DNA from: Actibacterium sp. MT2.3-13A
GTDB taxonomy: Bacteria > Pseudomonadota > Alphaproteobacteria > Rhodobacterales > Rhodobacteraceae
Reading direction: 5' to 3'
Assembly (NCBI RefSeq): GCF_018139985.1
Contig: NZ_JAGSOU010000003.1
Span: 222,663 to 286,662, forward strand
Length of the DNA stretch: 64,000 bases
How positions within the stretch are numbered: the first letter of the stretch is position 1; each line of letters opens with the position of its first letter. The position numbers and the translations under genes are program-made. This document shows positions 38,119 through 47,313 of this stretch, piece after piece. Under the pieces are notes generated by a model. The model saw nothing but the letters and a program-made list of their open reading frames with translations. It ran no database searches and was not told the DNA's origin.

Positions 38119-39807
38119 GTGGGACGGCCGATGAATGGGCTCTTGAGCGAATGGATCGACGCGCTCTTCCTGGCGGCGCGCAACGCCTGGGGCGTGTTGC
38201 GCCAACGCGGGCCGTCGCAGTTCCAGTTCTGGCTGATCGCGCTGCTGATCGGCATCGGGGCGGGCTTCGCCGCGCTGTTTTTCCGAATGGGAATCAACGC
38301 GCTGCAGAGCGCCCTTTACGGGATCGAGGACCCGCGGCTGCTGCACAGCTTCGCCCAGACCCTGCCGTGGTACTGGATCCTGCTGATCCCGGTGGTGGGC
38401 GGGCTGGCGGTGGGGGTGATCCTGAACCGCTTCACCCCTGACGGGCGGGTGCGCTCGGTCGCCGACGTGATCGAGGGGGCGGCGCTGCACCAGGGCCGGG
38501 TCGAGGGCCGGGCCGGTGTCGCCTCGGCGCTGGCGTCGCTGATCACGTTGTCCTCGGGCGGCTCGTCGGGCCGCGAGGGGCCGGTGGTGCACATGGCCGG
38601 GGTGATCTCCAGCTGGGTGTCGGACCGGATCAAGGCCGACGGCATCACCGGGCGCGACCTGCTGGGCTGCGCGGTGGCCGCCGCCGTCTCGGCCTCGTTC
38701 AACGCGCCGATCGCGGGCGCGCTGTTCGCGCTGGAGGTGGTGCTGCGCCATTTCGCGGTGCATGCCTTCGCGCCTATCGTGATCGCCTCGGTGGCGGGCA
38801 CCGTGATCAGCCGGCTGGAATTCGGCAATGTGACCGAGTTCCACCTGCCGGCCGAGGGCAGCCTGGTGTTCTATGTCGAACTGCCGGCGTTCCTGCTGCT
38901 GGGGCTGATGTCGGGACTGGTGGCGGTCGTGCTGATGAAGTCGATCTTCTGGGCCGACAACCTCGGATCGGCGGTGCAGAGCCGCCTGGCCATTCCCGGC
39001 TGGCTGCGCCCGGGCGTGTCGGGGGCGATGCTCGGGGCGCTGGCGATCTGGTTCCCGCATATCATCGGAGTTGGCTACGAGACCACTTCGGCGGCGCTGA
39101 CCGGCGAACTGGCGTTCCGCGAGTTGGTGATCTTCGCCATCCTCAAGACGGTCGCGGTCGCGATCACATTCGCCGGGCGCATGGGGGGCGGGGTGTTCTC
39201 GCCCTCGCTGATGGTGGGGGCGCTGTCGGGGCTGGCCTTCGGCATCGTCGCGACCTCGATCTTTCCCAATGTCTCGGGGTCGGAGACGCTCTATGCGCTG
39301 GCCGGCATGGGGGCGGTGGCCGCCGCCGTTCTGGGCGCGCCGATCTCGACCACGCTGATCGTGTTCGAACTGACCGGGGACTGGCAGACCGGGCTTGCCG
39401 TGATGGTGGCGGTGTCGATGTCCACAGCGGTCTCGACCCGGCTGGTCTACCGCTCGTTTTTCCTCACCCAGCTTGAGCTGCGTGGCAAACATGTGGCGGC
39501 GGGTCCGCAGGCCTATCTGCTGGGGATCTATTCAGCCGGGGTGCTGATGCGCGGGGTCGAGGGGCCGCGCGCGGCCTCGGAGGAGGCCTGCCGCGACCTG
39601 ATGGAGCAGGGCATCTCGCTGCGCCCCGAGGCCACCCTGGAGGAGGCGATGCCGATCTTCGAGGAATGGGGCCACAGTTTCATCCCCGTGGTCCGCCCCG
39701 CCGCCGGCGAGGGCGCGCCCGAACTGATGGGCGCGCTGTTCCATGTGGATGCGCTGAAGGCCTACAACCGCGCGCTCTGCGACACGGCGGCCGAAGAGCA
39801 TTCGTGA
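38119..39807 (+). CDS. CLC-family chloride transporter
   Basis: A 562-residue membrane protein with the CLC fold, many hydrophobic segments, and a C-terminal region resembling one CBS domain (SLRPEATLEEAMPIFEEWGHSFIPVV). GREGP at 151-155 with the gating Glu153 is present, as is GGGVFSP, but the first selectivity motif (GSGIP in E. coli ClcA) is replaced by VRSVADV. At the position of the internal proton glutamate (E203 in ClcA) the sequence NAPIAGALFALEV has valine (Val207), as in eukaryotic CLC channels. Start is a GTG, or an ATG four codons later. It is alone on the plus strand between minus-strand genes. Confidence 0.88.
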   Translation: MGRPMNGLLSEWIDALFLAARNAWGVLRQRGPSQFQFWLIALLIGIGAGFAALFFRMGINALQSALYGIEDPRLLHSFAQTLPWYWILLIPVVGGLAVGVILNRFTPDGRVRSVADVIEGAALHQGRVEGRAGVASALASLITLSSGGSSGREGPVVHMAGVISSWVSDRIKADGITGRDLLGCAVAAAVSASFNAPIAGALFALEVVLRHFAVHAFAPIVIASVAGTVISRLEFGNVTEFHLPAEGSLVFYVELPAFLLLGLMSGLVAVVLMKSIFWADNLGSAVQSRLAIPGWLRPGVSGAMLGALAIWFPHIIGVGYETTSAALTGELAFRELVIFAILKTVAVAITFAGRMGGGVFSPSLMVGALSGLAFGIVATSIFPNVSGSETLYALAGMGAVAAAVLGAPISTTLIVFELTGDWQTGLAVMVAVSMSTAVSTRLVYRSFFLTQLELRGKHVAAGPQAYLLGIYSAGVLMRGVEGPRAASEEACRDLMEQGISLRPEATLEEAMPIFEEWGHSFIPVVRPAAGEGAPELMGALFHVDALKAYNRALCDTAAEEHS

Positions 39808-39810
39808 CCG

Positions 39811-40155
39811 CTAGATGCGTTCGACGGCCACCTTGGGGCCGGTGTAGAAGGCGATGTGATCCTTGATCCTGGCCGCGGCCTCGGTCGGGTCCTCGTAGGA
39901 CCAGGCGGCGTCCTTCAGGGTTTCGCTCTTGGTCTCGATCGAGAAATAGCTGGCCTCGCCCTTGTGCGGGCAGGTGGAGCGGCTGTCCGAGCTGTCGAGA
40001 AAGGCCATCGCGATGTCCGCGCGGGGGAAATAGATCACGGGTGCCCTATCGCCTTCCACAAGTTCCAGCGCGTTCCGGCTCTCGCCCAGAACGGCGCCCC
40101 CGGCGCGCACCACCCAGGTGCCCTCGGCCTTGTGGATCTTGATATGTTCAACCAT
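39811..40155 (-). CDS. DUF427 domain protein
   Basis: A 114-residue single-domain protein of the DUF427 family, which folds as a small beta-rich unit of unknown biochemical role. Typical blocks seen are WVVRAGGAVLGES, VIYFPRADI, the STCPHKGEASYF motif with conserved Cys/His, and AAWSYEDPTEAAARI. GGGGA lies six bases before the ATG. A perfect GTTC-N7-GTTC repeat sits about 42 bases upstream, so the gene could belong to the SOS regulon, although the family has no known repair role. Confidence 0.85.
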   Translation of the reverse strand: MVEHIKIHKAEGTWVVRAGGAVLGESRNALELVEGDRAPVIYFPRADIAMAFLDSSDSRSTCPHKGEASYFSIETKSETLKDAAWSYEDPTEAAARIKDHIAFYTGPKVAVERI

Positions 40156-40196
40156 GCGTTTCCCCGCTTTCCAATCTTCACATGTCTATGCGTGCC

Positions 40197-40211
40197 GTTC
40201 ATGACAGGTTC
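40197..40211. promoter_or_regulatory. possible LexA box near DUF427
   Basis: GTTC-ATGACAG-GTTC fits the Rhodobacter LexA pattern exactly and lies in the short gap before the DUF427 gene. I found no convincing -35/-10 pair that it would cover, and the neighbouring gene is not a known repair gene, so this one may be chance. Confidence 0.35.
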
Positions 40212-40238
40212 GTGAAGGGCTGGCTAGGGGGCCGGGTG

Positions 40239-42041
40239 TCACAGGGGCGCGGTGGCCCGGCTCAGCCAGTCGCGCGCGACCCCGGACAGGCGCGGGCCGA
40301 TCTTTTCGGCGACCTCGGCGTGATAGGCGTTGAGCCACTCGCGTTCCTCCGGGCTGAGCATCTCCGCCACGATCAGGCGGCGGTCGATGGGCACGAAGGT
40401 GAGGGTGCGGAAATTCAGCATCTCGCGTTCGTCGCCACCCGCGAGCGGCGGCGCGGGCTGGACCACGATCAGGTTCTCGATGCGGATTCCGAAGGCGCCC
40501 TCGCGGTAATATCCCGGCTCGTTGCTGAGGATCATGCCCGGCTCAAGGGCGACATCGCTGATCCGCGACAGCCGCTGCGGCCCCTCGTGCACGCTGAGAT
40601 AACAGCCCACGCCGTGGCCGGTTCCGTGGTCGTAATCCTGCCCGGCCTGCCACAGCGCGTAGCGCGCCAGCGCGTCGAGGTCGCGCCCCGCCAGCCCCTT
40701 GGGAAAGCGCGCCCGCGAGATCGCGATCATGCCCTTCAGGACGCGGGTGAAGCAGCGCTTCTCCTCTTCGCCTACATCGCCCACGGCGATGGTGCGGGTG
40801 ATGTCGGTGGTGCCGTCGAGATATTGCCCGCCGCTGTCGATGAGCAGCAGTTCGCCTGGTTTCACCTCGCGGTTGGTCTCGGTGGTCACCCGGTAATGCA
40901 CGATGGCGCCGTTGGGGCCGGCGCCGGCGATGGTGTCGAAGCTGATGTCGCGTAGCCTGTTGGTGTCGCGGCGCATGGTTTCCAGCTCGGTCACCACGTC
41001 GATTTCGGTCAGCGGGGCCTGCCCGGCCGTGACGTCGAGCCAGGCCAGGAACTCGCAGACCGCCGCGCCGTCGCGCAGATGCGCCTCGGCGCTGCCGGCG
41101 ATCTCGGCCGCGGTCTTGCAGGCCTTGGGCAGGAGGCAGGGGTCTGCGCCCCAGTCCAGCGACACACTGTTCTCGGCCAACTGCGCCGAGACCCAGAGCG
41201 GCGCGCTGGCCTTGTCCAGCCGCACCGGCCCGGTCAGGCTGCGCAGGCCGGGCCCGAAGGCCTCGGGCGGGCGCAGGGTGATTTCCTCGCCGAGATGGGC
41301 GCGCAGCGCGGCGTCGCATTTCGCGGGGTCCGCGAACAGGGTCAGCCGCGCGTCGTCGTGCAGGATGGCGAAGGCATGCGGCACCGGGTTGCGGGCGACG
41401 TCGCAGCCGCGCACGTTCAGCAGCCAGGCGATGGAATCGGGCAGGGTGAGCACGGCGGCCTTCTGCCCCGCCTCGCGCAGCGTCGCCGCGATGCGGGCGC
41501 GTTTTTCGGCGTGGGTCTCGCCGGCCAGATCCTCGGGGTAGGGGGTGATCGCGCCCATCGGCGGGCCGGGCTGGTCGGGCCAGATCCGGTCGATCAGGTT
41601 GTCGGTCTCCGACAGGGTAATGCCGCTGTCCTTGAGCGCGGCCAGCAGTTTCTCGATCTCCTCGAAACTGTGCAGCCAGGGGTCGAAGCCGATGGTGCCA
41701 CCGTCGGGCAAATGCGCCTTGAGCCAGTCGGCCAGCCGGGTCTCGGGCCAGTTGACCGGGGTGAAGGCCCCGGCCAGCTGCTGGCGCACCTGCACGCGGT
41801 AGCGCCCGTCCACGAACACGCCCGCGACATCGGCCAGCACCCCGGCGAAGCCGGCCGAACCGGTGAAGCCCGTCAGCCAGGCCAGTCGCTCGTCGCGCGG
41901 GGCGACATATTCGCCCTGATGGGCATCGGACCGCGGCACGAGAAAGCCGTCGAGCCCCGCCTTGACCATCTCGGCCCTGAGCCGCGCCAGCCGCGGCGGA
42001 CCCTGCTCGGGGCGGGCGGAGGCGTCGAAGCTCTGGAACAT
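40239..42041 (-). CDS. aminopeptidase P family metallopeptidase (M24B)
   Basis: Removes N-terminal residues before proline. The 600 residues form three domains as in eukaryotic-type Xaa-Pro aminopeptidase (XPNPEP1): two creatinase N-like domains (about 1-300) and the C-terminal pita-bread catalytic domain. Metal-binding segments are LLIDSGGQYLDGTTDITRT, HGTGHGVGCYLSVHEGP and the late glutamates in ENLIVV. The ATG overlaps the cobT stop codon (TGATG), so it is translated with cobT, yet no functional tie to cobalamin is known. A GTG one codon earlier is possible. Confidence 0.9.
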   Translation of the reverse strand: MFQSFDASARPEQGPPRLARLRAEMVKAGLDGFLVPRSDAHQGEYVAPRDERLAWLTGFTGSAGFAGVLADVAGVFVDGRYRVQVRQQLAGAFTPVNWPETRLADWLKAHLPDGGTIGFDPWLHSFEEIEKLLAALKDSGITLSETDNLIDRIWPDQPGPPMGAITPYPEDLAGETHAEKRARIAATLREAGQKAAVLTLPDSIAWLLNVRGCDVARNPVPHAFAILHDDARLTLFADPAKCDAALRAHLGEEITLRPPEAFGPGLRSLTGPVRLDKASAPLWVSAQLAENSVSLDWGADPCLLPKACKTAAEIAGSAEAHLRDGAAVCEFLAWLDVTAGQAPLTEIDVVTELETMRRDTNRLRDISFDTIAGAGPNGAIVHYRVTTETNREVKPGELLLIDSGGQYLDGTTDITRTIAVGDVGEEEKRCFTRVLKGMIAISRARFPKGLAGRDLDALARYALWQAGQDYDHGTGHGVGCYLSVHEGPQRLSRISDVALEPGMILSNEPGYYREGAFGIRIENLIVVQPAPPLAGGDEREMLNFRTLTFVPIDRRLIVAEMLSPEEREWLNAYHAEVAEKIGPRLSGVARDWLSRATAPL

Positions 42042-43933
42042 CACACGGCCTTCTTGATGCCGAGGAACCGGGCGCGGGCGCGGCGGTCGTGGTCGAAGAG
42101 GCTGGCCAGTTGCTCGGTCATGGCGCCGGCGAGCTGCTCGACATCGGTGATGGTGACGGCGTGCTCGTAATAGCGGGTCACGTCATGGCCGATGCCGATC
42201 GCGATCAGCTCGACGGCCTTGCGGCGCTCGACCATGGCGATCACGTCGCGCAGGTGTTTTTCCAGGTAGTTGGCGGGGTTGACGCTGAGCGTCGAGTCGT
42301 CGACCGGCGCGCCGTCCGAGATCACCATCAGGATCTTGCGCGCCTCGGGGCGGAACAGCATCCGCCGATGCGCCCATTCCAGCGCCTCGCCGTCGATGTT
42401 CTCCTTCAAGAGCCCCTCTTTCATCATCAGGCCGAGGTTGTTGCGGGTGCGCCGCATCGGCGCGTCGGCCTTCTTGTAGACGATGTGGCGCAGGTCGTTG
42501 AGCCGCCCCGGCGCCTGCGCGCGACCCTCGGCCAGCCATTTCTCGCGGTTCTGGCCGCCCTTCCAGGCGCGGGTGGTGAAGCCCAGGATCTCGACCTTCA
42601 CGTCGCACCGCTCCAGCGTGCGGGCCAGCACGTCGGCGCAGATCGCGGCGATCGAGATCGGCCGCCCGCGCATCGAGCCTGAGTTGTCCAGCAGCAGCGT
42701 CACCACGGTGTCGCGGAACTCGGTGTCCTTCTCCATCTTGAAGCTGAGCGGGGTGGTCGGGTTGGCCACCACGCGCGCCAGCCGCCCGGCATCGAGGATG
42801 CCTTCCTCGAGGTCGAATTCCCAGCTCCGGCTCTGCTGCGCCTGAAGCCGGCGCTGCAGCTTGTTGGCCAGCCGCGACACCGCGCCCTTGAGCGGTTCGA
42901 GCTGCTGGTCGAGATAGGCGCGCAGGCGCTCCAGCTCGGCCGGTTCGGCGAGGTCCTCCGCGGGGATTTCCTCGTCGAAGTCGGTGGTGAAGACCTTGTA
43001 GTTCGGATCGGCAGCGGAATGCGGCGGCGGCGCGGGGGGCTCCAGCGGGGCCTCGCCCTCGGGCAGCTCGGCCTCCTCGGACATCTCCATCTCGGCCATG
43101 TCGTCCATCGAGACCTGCGCCTCGGCGGCCTCCATGCTTTCGGCCTGGTCCTGGTCGGGCTGGGCCTCGGCCTCCTCGGTGCTCTGGTCCTGGTCCTCGC
43201 CGGTGGTGTCGGGCTGCTCCTGCTGCTCCTCGGTCTCCTCGGACTGCTCCTCGCTCTCTTCCTCGAGGTCCGGGTCCTCGCCGAGCTGGTCGCCATAGCC
43301 CAGGTCCTTGATCACCTGGCGGGCGAAGCGGGCGAAGGCGGCCTGGTCGGCGAGCGTCTCGTCGAGCGCGTCCAGCGTGCCGCCGGCCTGCTGCTCGATG
43401 AAGCCGCGCCACAGTTCCATAACGTTCTGCGCGCCCTCGGGCAGGGGGCGGCCGGTGGCGAGGTGGCGGATCAGGTAGCCCGCGGCGGTGGCCAGCGGCG
43501 CGTCGGCGGCCTGCGTGATCTGGGCGTAGCCCTTGCGCTCGGCCTCGGTGCGGATCATCACGTCGATGTTGGAGGCGGTGCCGGGCATGGCGCGGGCGCC
43601 CACGGCCTCGCAGCGGGCGGTCTCCATCGCCTCGTAGAGGGCGCGCGCCATCTCCCCCTGGGGGGCGTAGCGGGCATGGGTGGCGTCGTTGTGATACCGG
43701 CGCCGCAGCGCCAGCGCGTCGGCGGTTCCGCGCGCCAGCAGCACCTCGTCGCGGGTCATGCGGCGGCTGACCTGGGGCAGGCGCATCGCCTCGCCGGACA
43801 GGCCCGGCGGATCGATCGAATAGGTGATGCCGAGATCCGGGTCGTCGGCCAGCACCTTGGTCGCCTCGGCCAGCGCCTTCTTGAACGGATCTGCGGGGTT
43901 GTCGGATTTCTGGATCATGCGTTCTCGGTCCAT
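42041..43933 (-). CDS. cobaltochelatase subunit CobT
   Basis: Subunit of the ATP-dependent CobNST chelatase that inserts cobalt into hydrogenobyrinate diamide in aerobic cobalamin synthesis. The 630 residues contain an N-terminal domain with a [15 protein letters not shown] start, a very acidic, Glu/Gln-rich linker (about 210-290) and a C-terminal von Willebrand A domain with the metal site DNSGSMRG. The start may be five codons later at the [11 protein letters not shown] methionine. CobN and the rest of the pathway are not in this window. A CCAGAAGAA-type element with a hairpin lies between this gene and cobS. Confidence 0.95.
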   Translation of the reverse strand: MDRERMIQKSDNPADPFKKALAEATKVLADDPDLGITYSIDPPGLSGEAMRLPQVSRRMTRDEVLLARGTADALALRRRYHNDATHARYAPQGEMARALYEAMETARCEAVGARAMPGTASNIDVMIRTEAERKGYAQITQAADAPLATAAGYLIRHLATGRPLPEGAQNVMELWRGFIEQQAGGTLDALDETLADQAAFARFARQVIKDLGYGDQLGEDPDLEEESEEQSEETEEQQEQPDTTGEDQDQSTEEAEAQPDQDQAESMEAAEAQVSMDDMAEMEMSEEAELPEGEAPLEPPAPPPHSAADPNYKVFTTDFDEEIPAEDLAEPAELERLRAYLDQQLEPLKGAVSRLANKLQRRLQAQQSRSWEFDLEEGILDAGRLARVVANPTTPLSFKMEKDTEFRDTVVTLLLDNSGSMRGRPISIAAICADVLARTLERCDVKVEILGFTTRAWKGGQNREKWLAEGRAQAPGRLNDLRHIVYKKADAPMRRTRNNLGLMMKEGLLKENIDGEALEWAHRRMLFRPEARKILMVISDGAPVDDSTLSVNPANYLEKHLRDVIAMVERRKAVELIAIGIGHDVTRYYEHAVTITDVEQLAGAMTEQLASLFDHDRRARARFLGIKKAV

Positions 43934-44023
43934 TGCGGGCGCCCTGCCGCCAATCTAGGACCTATCGGAAGGCTTGACCATAGGGCGGTGGAAGGCCCCT
44001 GGGGGCGATCGCGTGGGGGGAGG

Positions 44024-44074
44024 CTGGGGGCTGTCTGCCCCCAGACCCCCGAGGATATTTGGCGCCAGAAGAAA
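44024..44074 (+). repeat. intergenic hairpin-CCAGAAGAA element, copy 3
   Basis: CTGGGGGC-TGTCT-GCCCCCAG hairpin (44024-44044) followed by GGATATTTGGCGCCAGAAGAAA at 44053. Unlike copies 1 and 2 it lies on the strand opposite to the flanking genes, in the gap between cobS and cobT, so if the hairpin is active it would act on antisense transcripts or, being palindromic, on cobS-cobT readthrough. Confidence 0.8.
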
Positions 44075-44096
44075 GGGGGGCGGAAGAAAAATGCCG

Positions 44097-45068
44097 TCAG
44101 CCCAGGCTCATGCTGGCGGCGCTTTCCGGCAGTTCCTCGTCGAAGCAGCGCTGATAGAACTCGGCCACGGTCTGGCGCTCAAGCTCGTCGCATTTGTTGA
44201 GGAAGGACACCCGGAAGCCATAGCCCACGTCGCGGAAGATCGAGGCGTTCTGCGCCCAGGCGATCACCGTGCGCGGGCTCATGACGGTGGAGAGCTCGCC
44301 GTTCATGAAGGCGGTCCGCGTCAGGTCGGCCACGGTGACCATCTGGCCGACGATCTTGCGCCCCTTCTCGGTGTTGTAGGTGGGGTTCTTGGCCAGCACG
44401 ATATTGGTCTCGGCGTCGTGGCTGAGATAGTTCAGCGTGGCCACCAGAGACCAGCGGTCCATCTGGCCCTGGTTGATCTGCTGGGTGCCGTGATAGAGGC
44501 CGGTGGTGTCGCCCAGGCCGATGGTGTTGGCGGTGGCGAAGATGCGGAAATACTTGTGCGGCGTGATCACCTCGTTCTGGTCGAGAAGCGTCAGCTTGCC
44601 GTCCACCTCCAGCACCCGCTGGATCACGAACATCACGTCGGCGCGGCCGGCGTCGTATTCGTCGAACACGATGGCGGTGGGGTTGCGCAGCGCCCAGGGC
44701 AGGATGCCCTCCTGGAACTCGGTTACCTGCACGCCCTCGCGCAGCTTGATCGCGTCCTTGCCGATCAGGTCGATCCGGGAGATGTGGCTGTCGAGGTTGA
44801 CGCGCACGCAGGGCCAGTTGAGGCGCGAGGCGACCTGTTCGATGTGGGTCGATTTACCCGTGCCGTGATAGCCCTGGACCATCACCCGGCGGTTGAAGGC
44901 AAAGCCCGCCAGAATCGCCAGCGTGGTGTCGGGGTCGAACTTGTAGGTCGGGTCGGGATCGGGCACGCGGTCGGAGGGCGCCTCGAACCCCTTGACCACC
45001 ATGTCCGTGTCGATGCCGAACACATCGCGGACAGAGATTTCTTCGGTGGGTTTTGCGTTGATATCCAT
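44097..45068 (-). CDS. cobaltochelatase AAA+ subunit CobS
   Basis: AAA+ ATPase of the CobNST complex. The 323 residues include Walker [10 protein letters not shown] (66-74), Walker [11 protein letters not shown], sensor-1 IFATANTIG and the [13 protein letters not shown] second sensor region. Start chosen at [18 protein letters not shown], with AAGGA about 14 bases upstream; the longer open frame upstream is not family-like. The 5' untranslated region contains GGCGCGC-GACC-GCGCGCC at 45101-45118. I see no recognisable cobalamin riboswitch, so control is not obvious. Confidence 0.95.
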   Translation of the reverse strand: MDINAKPTEEISVRDVFGIDTDMVVKGFEAPSDRVPDPDPTYKFDPDTTLAILAGFAFNRRVMVQGYHGTGKSTHIEQVASRLNWPCVRVNLDSHISRIDLIGKDAIKLREGVQVTEFQEGILPWALRNPTAIVFDEYDAGRADVMFVIQRVLEVDGKLTLLDQNEVITPHKYFRIFATANTIGLGDTTGLYHGTQQINQGQMDRWSLVATLNYLSHDAETNIVLAKNPTYNTEKGRKIVGQMVTVADLTRTAFMNGELSTVMSPRTVIAWAQNASIFRDVGYGFRVSFLNKCDELERQTVAEFYQRCFDEELPESAASMSLG

Positions 45069-45312
45069 GGTGCCGTCTGCCGTCCTTCGCCTCGTCAATC
45101 GGCGCGCGGTCGCGCGCCGCTTCAAATTCAGTTGATCAAACATTTGGGGCATATCGGCCGCGGGTGCAAGGGCAAGGCGGCAGTCCGCGGGACGGCGCGG
45201 GCCGGGGACGGGCATTCGCCACACGCGCCGGTGCCCGGATCGTGAACGCGCGGCCTGGCCCGATGGGCTATGCTGCGCCTGCGGGGCCGTCCCGCGAACC
45301 GAGGAGGTGGAG

Positions 45313-45768
45313 ATGAAGCGCCGAACCTTCCTGAGCCTCGGCGCCGCCGCGCTGGCGCTGCCCGCGCGGGCCGGGGAAAGCTTCGAGATCACCCGCACGC
45401 AGGCCGAATGGCGCGCCATGCTCAGCCCGCTGGAATACAAGGTGATGCGGCGCGAGGGCACTGAGCGCGCCTTCTCCAGCGCGCTGAACGACGAGAAGCG
45501 GGCGGGGATCTATCACTGCCGGGGCTGCGATCTGCCGCTTTACGATGCCGCCGCCAAGTATGACAGCGGCACCGGCTGGCCGAGCTTCCGGCAGGCGCTG
45601 CGCGACGCGGTGGCCACGCGGCCGGACCGCGGCTTCCTCATGGTTCGAACCGAAGTGCATTGCCGCCGCTGCGGCAGCCATCTTGGCCATGTCTTCGACG
45701 ACGGGCCGCCGCCCACCGGCAAGCGGCACTGCATCAACGGAGTGAGCCTGGTGTTCCGCCCGGCCTGA
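45313..45768 (+). CDS. periplasmic methionine-R-sulfoxide reductase MsrB
   Basis: Repairs oxidised methionine. The 151 residues start with a twin-arginine signal ([19 protein letters not shown]), so the enzyme is probably exported folded by Tat. The MsrB fold follows with zinc cysteines C69/C72 and C117/C120 and the catalytic Cys140 in RHCINGVSL. The ATG is preceded by GAGGAGG at six bases, which fixes the start. It is divergent from cobS and convergent with the J-domain gene; it may protect envelope proteins from reactive oxygen. Confidence 0.93.
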   Translation: MKRRTFLSLGAAALALPARAGESFEITRTQAEWRAMLSPLEYKVMRREGTERAFSSALNDEKRAGIYHCRGCDLPLYDAAAKYDSGTGWPSFRQALRDAVATRPDRGFLMVRTEVHCRRCGSHLGHVFDDGPPPTGKRHCINGVSLVFRPA

Positions 45769-45780
45769 GGGCGCCGCGGC

Positions 45781-46413
45781 TCACTCCCTGAAGCTGCGGC
45801 TGTCCTTGATCTGGTCCCAGGCCCAGACCACCTCTTGCAGCCGGTCCTCGTCGGCACGGTTGCCGCCGTTCATGTCGGGATGGAGATCCTTGACCAGGCT
45901 CTTGTATTTCTTGCGGATCTCGGTGCGCGACCAGTGATCCATCGCCTCGAGGATCTCCAGCGCCTTGCGCTCGGTGGGCGGCAGGCGGCGGGTGCCGGTG
46001 ATCGACTTGCCGGGATTGCGGGTGGCGTTGTCACCCAGCACCTGGTGCGGGTCGTCCACGCCCAGCCGGGCCCAGGCGCGCTGTTCCTCGGATTTCTTGC
46101 CGAAGGGCTTGGTCTCGCGCTCCCAGACGCGATCCTTGTTGATCTGGGCCTCGAACTCCTCCTCGGTCGCGCCGGAGAAGAAATTCCATTTCAGGTTATA
46201 TTCGCGGACGTGGTCCTTGCAGAACCACAGGTAGTCGTCCAGCGTGTCCGGCGATCGCGGCGCGCGGTACTGGCCCAGCTCCTCGCAGCCGGGATGTTCG
46301 CATTTCCGGTTCGAGGTCTCGAACGCCCCGGACATGCCGCGCTTCGTGCGCGTGCGCTTTCTCTTGTCTGCCGATACCGAGATATCGAACCCGAACGGAT
46401 CGCTCTTGTTCAT
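45781..46413 (-). CDS. J-domain co-chaperone protein
   Basis: A 210-residue protein whose C-terminal 65 residues form a J domain with the HPD motif at 178-180 (LVKDLHPDMN). J domains stimulate DnaK ATPase; a C-terminal position is unusual compared with DnaJ and typical of an alphaproteobacterial family of DnaJ-like proteins next to cobS and bolA. The N-terminal part has a KRKRTRTKRGMSG basic stretch and a possible metal knuckle (KCEHPGCEELGQYRAP...CKDH). The gene is divergent from bolA with a 76-base shared upstream gap. Confidence 0.88.
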   Translation of the reverse strand: MNKSDPFGFDISVSADKRKRTRTKRGMSGAFETSNRKCEHPGCEELGQYRAPRSPDTLDDYLWFCKDHVREYNLKWNFFSGATEEEFEAQINKDRVWERETKPFGKKSEEQRAWARLGVDDPHQVLGDNATRNPGKSITGTRRLPPTERKALEILEAMDHWSRTEIRKKYKSLVKDLHPDMNGGNRADEDRLQEVVWAWDQIKDSRSFRE

Positions 46414-46489
46414 GCTCTGCCCACCTTTTCGACTCGGACGACAGAGTTTAATGCTTAAAATCCGGGAATGAAGGGGGATGTGGCGAAAA

Positions 46490-46747
46490 ATGACAGTGGC
46501 AGACGAAATCCGCTCACGGCTGGAGGCGGCATTCCAGCCGGCGTTGCTCGAGGTGCGCGACGACAGCGAGCAGCATCGCGGCCATGCCGGCTACCGGGAG
46601 GGCGGGGAGAGCCATTTCACCGTGACCCTTCGCGCCGAGGCTTTTTCCGGCATGTCGCGGCTGGCCCGCCACCGCGCCGTGCACGCGGCGCTGGGCCCGG
46701 AGCTGGTCGGGCGCATCCACGCGCTGGCGCTGAAGATCGAGGGCTGA
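46490..46747 (+). CDS. BolA family protein
   Basis: A small stress/iron-sulfur protein of 85 residues. It has the BolA alpha-beta fold signature: HRGHAGYREGGESHFTVTLRAEAFSG with the conserved histidines, then LARHRAVHAAL and the C-terminal HALALKI. BolA proteins bind monothiol glutaredoxins through a shared [2Fe-2S] cluster and can also act as regulators. Start chosen at MTVADEIR because GGGGG lies 12 bases before; an ATG four codons earlier is possible. Confidence 0.9.
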   Translation: MTVADEIRSRLEAAFQPALLEVRDDSEQHRGHAGYREGGESHFTVTLRAEAFSGMSRLARHRAVHAALGPELVGRIHALALKIEG

Positions 46748-46754
46748 GCCGCCG

Positions 46755-47222
46755 TTATTCGGCGGCCACGCCGTCGTTGCGGCCATTGTCGCCGTCGCCG
46801 CCCTTGTCCCCGTCCCTGGCCGCGTCGCGGCGGGCGGGGCCGAGGCTGGGCGCCGCGCCGGCGCTGCCGCGCGCGACTGCGGGGGCGTTGCCCGGCTCGG
46901 CCCCGGCGCTGAGCGTGGCGGCGGCCGCGGCCGCGATCTCTTCGGGGCTGCGCGGAGCACGCTCCGGCCCAGGAACGGGCGCCTCGGCGCCGAGGGCGCG
47001 GCGGAAGATCAGCATGTTCTGGAAAGTGGTGGTCCTGCCGGTCAGGCCCTGGCGCTCCTCGCAGGGCAGGGTGTCGGCGCGCAGGTATTCCCACCCGTCG
47101 CGGCCCATCTCGTTCATCAGCGCCATCAGGGTGTGGGCGAAGCGTTCGCGCGTTCCCTTGAGACCCTTTGCCCGCTCGCCCTTCAGCGGCGCGGGCACGA
47201 CCTTGTACTCATACTGAGGCAT
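46755..47222 (-). CDS. DUF4177 domain protein
   Basis: A 155-residue protein. The N-terminal third is a DUF4177 domain (MPQYEYKVVPAPLKGER...NEMGRDGWEYLRADTLPCEER), a small conserved unit of unknown function, and the C-terminal half is low-complexity, Ala/Gly/Asp-rich and probably disordered. GGGAAGGG before the ATG is a strong ribosome binding site and sets the start; a longer frame upstream is spurious. Nothing nearby points to a function. It ends seven bases from bolA, in convergent orientation. Confidence 0.8.
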   Translation of the reverse strand: MPQYEYKVVPAPLKGERAKGLKGTRERFAHTLMALMNEMGRDGWEYLRADTLPCEERQGLTGRTTTFQNMLIFRRALGAEAPVPGPERAPRSPEEIAAAAAATLSAGAEPGNAPAVARGSAGAAPSLGPARRDAARDGDKGGDGDNGRNDGVAAE

Positions 47223-47313
47223 GACACCCTTCCCTTGGTTCAGCAGTTCGAGATTATCCGATTCGCGACGATCGAGTTCAAGGGCGCCGCCGCGCGGCGC
47301 AGGACCCGAAGGT

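Noticed and set aside
45069-45312. Possible cobalamin riboswitch upstream of cobS
   Set aside because: I looked for the conserved B12-box and found nothing like it; only a GC hairpin (GGCGCGC-N4-GCGCGCC) is present.
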